The notes beneath the pieces were generated by a model, which had not been told where the DNA came from, made no database searches, and worked only from the letters and a program-made list of their open reading frames with translations. Shown piece after piece: positions 26,225-34,058 of a stretch of 64,000 nucleotides of DNA. This DNA comes from Streptomyces sp. NBRC 110028. Its GTDB lineage: Bacteria > Actinomycetota > Actinomycetes > Streptomycetales > Streptomycetaceae. The DNA lies in contig NZ_BBUZ01000034.1 in the NCBI RefSeq assembly GCF_001417735.1, forward strand, positions 151,103 through 215,102, read 5' to 3'. The translations under genes and the position numbers were made by a program. Numbering within the stretch: the stretch's first letter is position 1; the number at the start of each line of letters is the position of its first letter.

Positions 26225-27595
26225 ATGTCGACCGCGACAGCGGGCGGCGCGGCCACACCTGGCCGGGCATCGTCCGCCCCACCGGCCACTCCGCACGTCG
26301 CCAAGAAGAAGAGCGTTCTGGGCACCCGGCCCTGGCTGGCGGCGGTGTTCCTGCTGCCCGCGCTGGTGCTGCTCGGCGCGCTCGTCGTCTATCCGATCGG
26401 CTACTCCGTCTACCGCAGCTTCTTCGACGCGAGTGGCAACGGCTTCGTCGGCCTGGACAACTACACGGAGATGTTCTCCGACGACGCGACCAAGACGGCG
26501 ATCAAGAACAACATCATCTGGCTGATCCTGGCCCCCACCATCTCCACCGCGCTCGGCCTGATCTTCGCCGTGCTCACCGAGCGGGTGCGCTGGGCCACCG
26601 CGTTCAAGTTGATCGTCTTCATGCCGATGGCGATCTCCATGCTGGCCGCGGGCATCATCTTCCGGCTGGTGTACGACCAGGATCCGGACAAGGGCGTCGC
26701 CAACGCCATGTGGGTGAGCGTGCATGACTCGTTCAGTGCCTCGTCGCCCTTCCCCGGCGCCCATCCGCGCCCGGCCGCCGGGCTGACGGAGTCCGCGGGC
26801 GGCTCCTTCACCACCCAGGACACGGTCCGCGCCGGGTCCCCCGCCTCGATTCCGCTGGTCGCCGCCAAGCGCGACGACATCAGCGGCGCGCAGGACGCCA
26901 AGGCCGCGCGGCCCGAGGCCGGGAAGATCACCGGCACCGTCTGGTTCGACTTCACCAAGGGCGGTCTGGGCAAGGAAGGCGCGATCGACAAGGGCGAGAA
27001 GGCGATGGCCGACCTCAAGATCGAGGCGGTCAAGGACGGCAAGGTCGTCGCCAAGACGACGTCGGCCGCGGACGGTACGTACACCCTCCCCGCCAAGGCC
27101 GAGGGCGCCCAGCTGCGGCTGCCCGCCTGGAACTTCTCCGCGCCGTACAACGGCATCGACTGGCTCGGCCCGTCCCTCGTCACCCCCGCCATCATCGGTT
27201 CGTACGTCTGGATCTGGGCGGGCTTCGCCATGGTGCTCATCGCGGCGGGGCTCGCGGGCGTACCGCGTGAGCTGATGGAGGCCGCGCGGATGGACGGCGC
27301 CAACGAGTGGCAGGTCTTCCGGCGGGTCACCGTGCCGCTGCTGGCGCCGGTGCTCTCGGTCGTCGTCGTCACGCTGATGATCAACGTGATGAAGATCTTC
27401 GACCTGGTCTACATCATCGCGCCGGGCCCCTCGCAGGACGACGCCAACGTCCTCGCGCTCCAGCTCTTCCAGTCGTCCTTCGGGACCGACGTCAACCAGG
27501 GCCTCGGCAGCGCGATCGCCGTCCTGCTGCTGTTGCTGGTGCTGCCCGTCATGTTCGTCAACATCCGCCGGATCCGAAGGGAGAGCCGCCGATGA
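26225..27595 (+). CDS. Sugar ABC permease with extracytoplasmic domain insertion
   Basis: This 456-residue permease is about 150 residues longer than a usual MalF/AglF-like subunit of 300. The membrane parts are normal: a first helix at ~35-60, helices to ~160, then again from ~318, with the EAA loop EAARMDGANEWQVFRRVTVPLL for ATPase contact. Between them, residues ~163-316 form an insertion. Its second half (about 235-305) reads like a small beta-sandwich of the Cna-B or carboxypeptidase-regulatory type, with GTVWFDFTKGGLG followed by KDGKVVAKTTSAADGTYTLPA. It would face the outside, near the binding protein. The gene starts 23 bp after the lipoprotein and overlaps the next permease. Confidence 0.88.
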   Translation: MSTATAGGAATPGRASSAPPATPHVAKKKSVLGTRPWLAAVFLLPALVLLGALVVYPIGYSVYRSFFDASGNGFVGLDNYTEMFSDDATKTAIKNNIIWLILAPTISTALGLIFAVLTERVRWATAFKLIVFMPMAISMLAAGIIFRLVYDQDPDKGVANAMWVSVHDSFSASSPFPGAHPRPAAGLTESAGGSFTTQDTVRAGSPASIPLVAAKRDDISGAQDAKAARPEAGKITGTVWFDFTKGGLGKEGAIDKGEKAMADLKIEAVKDGKVVAKTTSAADGTYTLPAKAEGAQLRLPAWNFSAPYNGIDWLGPSLVTPAIIGSYVWIWAGFAMVLIAAGLAGVPRELMEAARMDGANEWQVFRRVTVPLLAPVLSVVVVTLMINVMKIFDLVYIIAPGPSQDDANVLALQLFQSSFGTDVNQGLGSAIAVLLLLLVLPVMFVNIRRIRRESRR

Positions 27596-28473
27596 CCAGC
27601 GCGGACACGGTCGTACAGACGAAGCGGTCCCCGATCGCGCGGATCGCGGAACGGGCCGGGGGCGGGGTGGTGCAGGTCGCCCTCGTCCTCATCGGGCTCT
27701 TCTGGCTGATGCCGACGGCAGGGCTGCTGCTGTCCTCCCTGCGCGACCCCTCGCAGGTGGACATCTCGGGGTGGTGGAAGGTCTTCACCGACCCGTCGCA
27801 GCTGACCTTCGACTCGTACGACAAGCTGCTCGGCAACCAGCAGATCACCGATTCGCTGTGGACCACGCTCGCCATCACCATCCCGGCGACCCTCCTGGTG
27901 GTCGTCTTCGGCGCGCTGGCCGGCTACGCCTTCGCCTGGATGGACTTCCCCGGCCGCGACTGGTGGTTCCTGATCGTCGTCAGCCTGCTGGTCGTCCCGA
28001 TCCAGGTCGCCCTGGTCCCGGTCGCCAAGCTGTTCGGGGAGATCGGCATCTTCCAGACCACGACCGGCGTCGTGCTCTTCCACACCGCCTTCGGGCTGCC
28101 CTTCGCGATCTTCCTGCTGCGGAACTTCTTCGCCGAGATCCCCAGGGAGCTGCTGGAGGCGGCCCGCCTGGACGGCGCGGGCGAGCTGCGGCTGTTCTTC
28201 CGGGTCGTCATGCCGCTGGGGGCCCCGGCGATCGCCTCGCTGGGCATCTTCCAGTTCCTGTGGGTCTGGAACGACATGCTGATCGCCCTGATCTTCGCCG
28301 ACAGCGGCAATCCGCCGATCACGGTCGCGCTGCAGCAGCAGGTCCGGCAGTTCGGGAACAACATCGACATCCTGGGCCCGGGCGCGTTCGTCTCGATGAT
28401 CATCCCGCTGGCGGTCTTCTTCGCCTTCCAGCGCCAGTTCGTGCAGGGCGTGATGGCGGGCGCGGTGAAGTAG
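27592..28473 (+). CDS. Sugar ABC transporter permease (MalG/AglG-like)
   Basis: This is a 293-residue second permease whose ATG overlaps the stop of the first (ATGA). Six membrane helices are visible, and the EAA loop is EAARLDGAGELRLFFRVVMPLGAP. The C-terminus, FQRQFVQGVMAGAVK, is the typical MalG-type ending. It forms the heterodimeric channel with the preceding permease. A strong terminator follows at 28488. Confidence 0.94.
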   Translation: MTSADTVVQTKRSPIARIAERAGGGVVQVALVLIGLFWLMPTAGLLLSSLRDPSQVDISGWWKVFTDPSQLTFDSYDKLLGNQQITDSLWTTLAITIPATLLVVVFGALAGYAFAWMDFPGRDWWFLIVVSLLVVPIQVALVPVAKLFGEIGIFQTTTGVVLFHTAFGLPFAIFLLRNFFAEIPRELLEAARLDGAGELRLFFRVVMPLGAPAIASLGIFQFLWVWNDMLIALIFADSGNPPITVALQQQVRQFGNNIDILGPGAFVSMIIPLAVFFAFQRQFVQGVMAGAVK

Positions 28474-28487
28474 CCCCACCCGACCTG

Positions 28488-28517
28488 TGGCCCGGCGACC
28501 CGGCGGTCGCCGGGCCA
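28488..28517. terminator. Terminator after the sugar ABC operon
   Basis: TGGCCCGGCGAC (28488-28499) and GTCGCCGGGCCA (28506-28517) form a perfect 12-bp stem with a 6-base loop, 14 bases after the last permease stop. Confidence 0.85.
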
Positions 28518-28620
28518 CCGTCGTCTCCGGGCGGCCGGCGGGGCGCTGGGCCGAACGGGGGCACTTTGGGCGGCGGCCCGCCATGCCGCCGCCCCATCCG
28601 GGCGGCGTTCAGATGATGGT

Positions 28621-30573
28621 GTGAGGAACCACCCGTCCCGCGCCGCCCGCCCCAGGACTCGCACGATGCCCCTCACCGCACCGCCCGCCGCCCCCCGCCA
28701 CCCATGGCTCGCCGATCCGCCCCTGGTCCGCGGCTACCGGCGTACGGTCCCGCTGCGGATCCGCCGCGCGATCATCGCCCTGACCGGCGCCGACGTGCGC
28801 CGCGCGGCCCTGCACGGGCTGGGGCGGCTGTCCCTCGCCTCCGGCGCGCTACGGCTGCGCTGGGCCCGGCGGCGGCTGGGCCGGCTGGTCCGTACCGGGC
28901 TGCTGTCGGCACCGGACCGCATGGTGATCGCCGACGACCGCGGCACCCGGATCGCGACCGTCGTCCCCGCCCCCACCCCGCTGTTCGCGCGCGCCGAGAA
29001 CCTGCGGCTGGTGTGCGAGGCGCTGGACCGGGCGCGGCTCGACCACTTCGTCGTCCGCTGCTACAGCAACGTCGCCTCCGCCGTGGGCGTACGCGCGGAC
29101 CAGCGGGCCGAGGTGGTCGCCGCGCTCGGCGCGCTGTGCGCGAGGGAGGCCGGCTACGTCTCGCCGCCCCCGGGCCGCAAGGGCGCGGCGGGGGCGCTGC
29201 GCCTCGGCGCCACGGCCCGGGCCTGGCGGCCGCTGGCCGGCGCGCCCGTCGTCCGCTTCACCCGCTTCCACACCACCCCGCGCGGGGACCTCGTCCTGGG
29301 CTCCTCGCACGGCTGCGACATCGAGTTCTGGGAGCGCGCCCCGGCGGACGCCCCGGGAACCCCGGGAACCCCCGAGCCGGCCGGCCGTACAGCCACCGGC
29401 GGCGCGCCCCTCCTCCATGCCCCCCGCCCCAACCGCACCACCGCCTCCGTACCGCTCGTGGGCGACGCCGTACGCGCCCCGGACCAGCGGTTCACCCGGC
29501 TCGCCCCGGCCGAGGGCTGGTCCCCGGGCCCCCTGGTCCGTACGCGCCCCGAGTTCACCACCCGGCTGCCGGACGAGGTCCGCTTCCCCATCGACGTCGT
29601 CTACACCTGGGTCGACGGTTCGGATCCGGAGTGGCAGCGGCGGCGCGCCGCCGTAACGGGCGAAGGCGGTGGCTACCACGAGGAGGCCGCCAACGCCGCC
29701 CGCTACGCCAACCGCGACGAGCTGCGCTACTCCCTGCGCTCGCTGCACCTGTACGCCCCCTGGGTGCGCCACATCTACATCGTGACGGACCGCCAGGTGC
29801 CGCCCTGGCTTGCGCTGGACCAGCCCGGCATCACCGTCGTCGACCACGAGGAGATCTTCGACGACCTCAGCGTGCTGCCCACGTTCAACTCGCACGCCAT
29901 CGAGACCCGGCTGCACCACATCACGGGCCTCGCCGAGCACTTCCTCTACTTCAACGACGACGTCTTCCTCGGCTCGCCCGTCACCCCGCAGGACTTCTTC
30001 CTCGCCAACGGCGTCACCAAGTTCTTCCCCTCCCGCGCCCTCATCCCGCTGGCCCCCGCCGACCACCTGGACGTCCCCGTATCGGCGGCGGGCAAGAACA
30101 ACCGCAGGCTGCTGGAGGGCCGGTTCGGCGCGACCGTCACCCAGAAGATGAAGCACACCCCGCACGCCGTGCGCACCAGCGTCCTCGCCGAGATCGAGCG
30201 GGAGTTCCCCGACCCGATCCGCGCCACCATGGCCAGCCGGGTGCGTTCCGCCTCGGACGTCTCCCTGCCGTCCTCGCTCCACCACTACTACGCGTTCCTC
30301 ACCGGCCGCGCGATCCCGGCCCAGCTGCGGTACGACTACGTCGACCTGGCCCGGCCCGGCATCCACTCCCGGCTGGCGAGACTGCTGCGCTCGCGCCACT
30401 GCCAAGCGTTCTGCCTCAACGACACGGTCTCCTCCGAACACGACCTGGCCGGTCAGCTGGCCCTGCTCCGTCCCTTCCTCGACGCCTACTTCCCCGTTCC
30501 CAGCCCGCTGGAGCGGGCCGTCACCCGACAGGAGCCGCGGCAGCCATGCCCCTCGCCATCACCCTCCCGCTGA
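28621..30573 (+). CDS. Stealth-family sugar-phosphate transferase
   Basis: This is a 650-residue protein; an ATG at 28666 would give 635 and is equally possible. The four conserved Stealth regions are present from ~325: CR1 (PIDVVYTWVDGSDPEWQ), CR2 (NRDELRYSLRSL ... HIYIVTD), CR3 (FNSHAIETRLHHI ... YFNDDVFLG) and CR4 (KMKHTPHAVRTSVLAEIEREF region). Proteins of this family transfer hexose-1-phosphate from UDP-sugars to build phosphodiester-linked capsule or wall polymers. The N-terminal 300 residues form a less conserved accessory part seen in long actinobacterial members. Its 3' end overlaps the FkbM gene by 28 bases. Confidence 0.9.
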   Translation: MRNHPSRAARPRTRTMPLTAPPAAPRHPWLADPPLVRGYRRTVPLRIRRAIIALTGADVRRAALHGLGRLSLASGALRLRWARRRLGRLVRTGLLSAPDRMVIADDRGTRIATVVPAPTPLFARAENLRLVCEALDRARLDHFVVRCYSNVASAVGVRADQRAEVVAALGALCAREAGYVSPPPGRKGAAGALRLGATARAWRPLAGAPVVRFTRFHTTPRGDLVLGSSHGCDIEFWERAPADAPGTPGTPEPAGRTATGGAPLLHAPRPNRTTASVPLVGDAVRAPDQRFTRLAPAEGWSPGPLVRTRPEFTTRLPDEVRFPIDVVYTWVDGSDPEWQRRRAAVTGEGGGYHEEAANAARYANRDELRYSLRSLHLYAPWVRHIYIVTDRQVPPWLALDQPGITVVDHEEIFDDLSVLPTFNSHAIETRLHHITGLAEHFLYFNDDVFLGSPVTPQDFFLANGVTKFFPSRALIPLAPADHLDVPVSAAGKNNRRLLEGRFGATVTQKMKHTPHAVRTSVLAEIEREFPDPIRATMASRVRSASDVSLPSSLHHYYAFLTGRAIPAQLRYDYVDLARPGIHSRLARLLRSRHCQAFCLNDTVSSEHDLAGQLALLRPFLDAYFPVPSPLERAVTRQEPRQPCPSPSPSR

Positions 30574-31556
30574 ACCCGGACGTCCTGGCCTCCAGCGGTC
30601 CGTACCCCCGCGCCCTCAATGTGCTCAGCCGCAAACAGACCGCCGTCCAGCGGCAGTTGCGCCGCTCCGGCCTCGCGGGCTACGAACCCACCACCCAGGC
30701 CACCCTGCTGGCCCTGGCCGGACAGGCACCGGCGGGCAGCGCGGTGTACGACATCGGGGCGCACATCGGGCTGTACTCGGCCCTGATCGACGCGATCTAC
30801 GGGCGCGGCGGCCCGCACACCATCGCCTTCGAACCCACCCCGCAGACCGCCGCCCTCTGCCGCCGCATCCGCCACTGCAACGCCCTGGACTACGAGGTGC
30901 AGCAGACCGCGCTCTCCCACGAACCCGGCACCGCGGAGCTGTACTTCTCCCACAAGTCGGAGTCCTCGAACTCCCTCAACCCGGCCCACCGCAAGCACAC
31001 CGAATCGGTGACCGTCCCGGTCACGACGGTGGACGCCTTCACCGAGGACCGCGGCCTCACCCCCCACCTCATCAAGATCGACGTCGAGACCTACGAGGCG
31101 GCCGTCCTCACCGGCGCCCTCGCCACCATCCGCCGCCACCGCCCCTGGATCATCTGCGAACTCCTCCCCGGCGCCGACCACGACACCCTCCGCACCGCCC
31201 TGACCCCCCTCACCGCCATGGACTACGGCCTGCACCCGATCACCCCGGAGTCCCCCTGGCAGCGCTACGACGAGACCACCTACCGGCAGGCGGTCAGCCC
31301 CCAGTCCCGCGACTGGCTCCTGGCCCCCCGCCCCCTCGTCCCCGCCTTCCACCGCGCCGTACGCCGCTGGCTGATCGCGATCCTGGCCTGCGACGAGACG
31401 ACGAACCTGCTCACCCCCGACAAGGCGTCCTTCCCCTACGCCTGGAACGCCCCCTACCGCTCCCGCGCCCTCCGGCCCACCCTGACCCGCCTCACCACCG
31501 CCGCGACCCTCGCCCGCCGCGCCTTCCCCCGGCCCGTCACCACGACGGTGCGCTGA
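30546..31556 (+). CDS. FkbM-family methyltransferase
   Basis: This is a 336-residue SAM-dependent methyltransferase. Motif I is YDIGAHIGLYSALI (~69-82), and the FkbM signature is LIKIDVETYEAAVLTGAL (~176-193). The start overlaps the Stealth gene, which suggests translational coupling and a shared job, probably O-methylating sugar residues of the surface polymer. The C-terminal ~80 residues are basic and not part of the core fold. Confidence 0.88.
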   Translation: MPLAITLPLNPDVLASSGPYPRALNVLSRKQTAVQRQLRRSGLAGYEPTTQATLLALAGQAPAGSAVYDIGAHIGLYSALIDAIYGRGGPHTIAFEPTPQTAALCRRIRHCNALDYEVQQTALSHEPGTAELYFSHKSESSNSLNPAHRKHTESVTVPVTTVDAFTEDRGLTPHLIKIDVETYEAAVLTGALATIRRHRPWIICELLPGADHDTLRTALTPLTAMDYGLHPITPESPWQRYDETTYRQAVSPQSRDWLLAPRPLVPAFHRAVRRWLIAILACDETTNLLTPDKASFPYAWNAPYRSRALRPTLTRLTTAATLARRAFPRPVTTTVR

Positions 31557-31697
31557 GCGGCCCCGGCCCGACCGCCTCCCGGGGGTCCCCGTGGACTGCC
31601 GGCGTCCGAGCCATTCGGAGGTCGACAAAAGGCGCAAATATGGCCATTCGCCTAGGGTGCAGTCAGTACGACGCAGCCTCCGCGAAGGGCACGTGCC

Positions 31698-33737
31698 ATG
31701 GATCGCCTCGGTGTCCGGAATCCCCGCGGTCTCGCGGCGTTCGCCGTGGTGGCCGGGGGGATGGTGACGATGGCGGGGGCCGGTGTCAGCGGGGCCGGCG
31801 GGGTGTTCGTGGGGGCCGGGGCGGTGGGGGTCGGGGGCGATCTGGCACTGCAGCGCTGCGCGCCGGGGCTGATGGGGCGGCTGGGCCGGCTGCATGTCGG
31901 GGAGACACTGCGCTTCGAGTTGCGGTGTGTGCTGCTGCTCCTGCTGCTCGGGCGGATACATGTCACCGGCCCCGTAGGGCTGGCGTCGGCGATGGCGCTG
32001 GTGCTGTGTCTGCTGGGCGGCCAGGCGCTGCACGCCGCGATATGCACGCTGATCCGCCGTCGGCGGCGGCTCGCGGTCGCGGCGCGCCACATCGATCTGC
32101 GCCGGCTGGGCATCAGCGACCGGCCGCCTCGGCGGCTGACCGAATGGCCGGGCCTGCGGATGCTGGCGTACGAGGTGTCGGCGCTGGCCGGGCTGGGGGC
32201 GACGCTGGTCACCGGGGACGCCCGCTGGGTGGTGGCGGGGCTGACCCTGGCGGCCGGGGGGTGCCTGGTGACGGTGCTGGCGCTGCTGCCGTACCTCGTG
32301 CGGTCGCTCCGGCTGCCGGGCCCGGCGCGGGTGCTGGCCGAGGTGAACGCCTGGCTGGGGCGGCACCGGCCCGAGACGGTGCTGTACTTCTCCGGGCCTC
32401 GGGAGTCCGCCTACCAGGTCGGCATGTGGCTGGAGACGCTGGCCGCGCTGCGCGCCCCGGCGCTGGTGATCCTGCGGGAGCGGCATCTGCTGGAGGAGCT
32501 GGCGCCGACCGCGCTGCCGGTGCTGTGCGTACCGGAGGCGACGCATCTGCGGCGGCTGGACCTCGGCAGCGTGCGGGTCGCGCTCTATCCGGCGAACGTC
32601 GGCGAGAACATCCACCTGCTGCGCGTCCCCACCATGCAGCACGTCTTCCTGGGCGACGGCGACACGACCGCCGGAGTCGATCCGTACAGCAAGGTCTACG
32701 ACCAGGTGTGGGTCGCGGGCCGGGCCGGGCGGCAGCGGTACGCGGAGGCGGCGGTCGGCGTCGAGGACGCGGACGTCGTGGAGGTGGGGCGGCCGCAGCT
32801 GGACGGCGTACGGGTCCGGGAGGACGACGACCGCGCCCCGGCGGCGATACCCACGGTGCTGCTCACGGCCGGGGACGAGTCGCTCGTACGGCGGCTGCTG
32901 GAGAACGAGCCGCCGGTGCGGGTCCTCTACCGGCCGCCCCCCGCCGCCCGCGGCCGCCGGTCCGCGCACCGGCGGACGCGAGCGGCGATCAGCGCGGCGA
33001 ACGAGCGGCGGGCCGGGCGGGAGGCGGACGAGCCCGAGGAGGCGCGGGCGCTGCGCGCCGAGGCCGCCCGCTGCCGCACCGAGCTGACGCGCCGTATCGC
33101 CGCGCTCCAGGCGCGGCTGCGCCGGGCACACGCCGACGAGGCGATGCTCACCCGCGACAGCGCCGCACCCGATCCGGCGCCGCCCGAGGAGGCCAGGGAG
33201 CTGGGCGAGCAGTGGCACCGGGCCCACTGGGCGGCCTCACCGCCCTGGTCGCACCAGATCATCGAAGCGGACACCGCGAACGCCCCCGCCCTGCACTCCT
33301 GCTTCGACCAGGCCGATCTGCTGATCGGTGACCCCTCCGGCGTGGTCTCGGACTTCATCGCCACGCTCAAGCCGTACGCCCTCGTCGATACGGCGGGGCT
33401 CGGCGCGCAGGAGTTCCGGCGGCGGCACACCGTGGCCCGCGCCGCCTATCTGCTGGGCCCGGAGGACGCCGGGGTGGACGACCTCCTGCGGCTGCTCTTC
33501 GACCCCGCCGGGGACACGTTGCGCGCCGCCCGCCACGAGCTGAGGGCGTATCTGCTCGGCCCCGGCACCCCGCCGTCCGTCCAGCGCTTCGACGAGGCGG
33601 TCGCCACGCTCGCCGCGAAGGGCGAGGCGCTCAACCGACTGCGCGAACTCCAGCCGATCCGCGAGGGAGCACCCGATGAGCATCAGCCGGCCGCACCGTG
33701 TTCACGCGCTCCCTCCGCGCCGCCGCCCGCGAAGTGA
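31698..33737 (+). CDS. Membrane-anchored TagF-like CDP-glycerol glycerophosphotransferase
   Basis: This is a 679-residue protein. The first ~205 residues carry several hydrophobic helices (among them LRCVLLLLLLGRI and WVVAGLTLAAGGCLVTVLALLPYL). The rest has TagF-family features: VPTMQHVFLGDGDT in place of the usual HGT motif region, KVYDQVWVAGRAGRQRY, and the C-terminal LIGDPSGVVSDFIATLKPYALVDT, equivalent to TagF's DYSS region. A charged, coiled-coil-prone insert (about 435-500) separates the halves. It probably polymerises or transfers polyol phosphate at the membrane. The extreme C-terminus is Ala/Pro-rich and overlaps an alternative start of a small downstream ORF. Confidence 0.72.
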   Translation: MDRLGVRNPRGLAAFAVVAGGMVTMAGAGVSGAGGVFVGAGAVGVGGDLALQRCAPGLMGRLGRLHVGETLRFELRCVLLLLLLGRIHVTGPVGLASAMALVLCLLGGQALHAAICTLIRRRRRLAVAARHIDLRRLGISDRPPRRLTEWPGLRMLAYEVSALAGLGATLVTGDARWVVAGLTLAAGGCLVTVLALLPYLVRSLRLPGPARVLAEVNAWLGRHRPETVLYFSGPRESAYQVGMWLETLAALRAPALVILRERHLLEELAPTALPVLCVPEATHLRRLDLGSVRVALYPANVGENIHLLRVPTMQHVFLGDGDTTAGVDPYSKVYDQVWVAGRAGRQRYAEAAVGVEDADVVEVGRPQLDGVRVREDDDRAPAAIPTVLLTAGDESLVRRLLENEPPVRVLYRPPPAARGRRSAHRRTRAAISAANERRAGREADEPEEARALRAEAARCRTELTRRIAALQARLRRAHADEAMLTRDSAAPDPAPPEEARELGEQWHRAHWAASPPWSHQIIEADTANAPALHSCFDQADLLIGDPSGVVSDFIATLKPYALVDTAGLGAQEFRRRHTVARAAYLLGPEDAGVDDLLRLLFDPAGDTLRAARHELRAYLLGPGTPPSVQRFDEAVATLAAKGEALNRLRELQPIREGAPDEHQPAAPCSRAPSAPPPAK

Positions 33738-33873
33738 ACCGGGTCCGGTGCGTCCTACGTCGAACGGGGGCGCCCCGGACGCCGGTCCGTCACCCACCGG
33801 CCGCACGTCCCACACCCGTCCCTCACCCCCGGCCCCGACCATGAGCAGCCCCCACCGAGAGTCAGGAGCGATC

Positions 33874-34032
33874 ATGGGAACGCAGCAGCACGTCACATCC
33901 GTCGGCCTCATCCGGGCGACCACCGACGGCAGATGGGCCGCGGACCGCGACCGCGTCCGCAGCGGCGATCCCCCGCACCGCGGCGCCCCCGCACGCACCC
34001 GCCCGTCCGCACCCCCCGGCAACGCCGCCTGA
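33874..34032 (+). CDS. Small ORF, unknown function
   Basis: A 52-codon frame is preceded by CAGGAG 6 bases before the ATG. The product begins MGTQQHVTSVGLIRATTDGR and ends in an Arg/Pro-rich tail. The same frame extends upstream to an ATG at 33676 (118 aa), also with a good site (GAGGGAG) but with less biased third-codon positions. The gene fits the gap between the TagF-like and GT2 genes. I recognise no family. Confidence 0.4.
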   Translation: MGTQQHVTSVGLIRATTDGRWAADRDRVRSGDPPHRGAPARTRPSAPPGNAA

Positions 34033-34058
34033 GCCCCACCTCACCCACCGGAGTCCGC

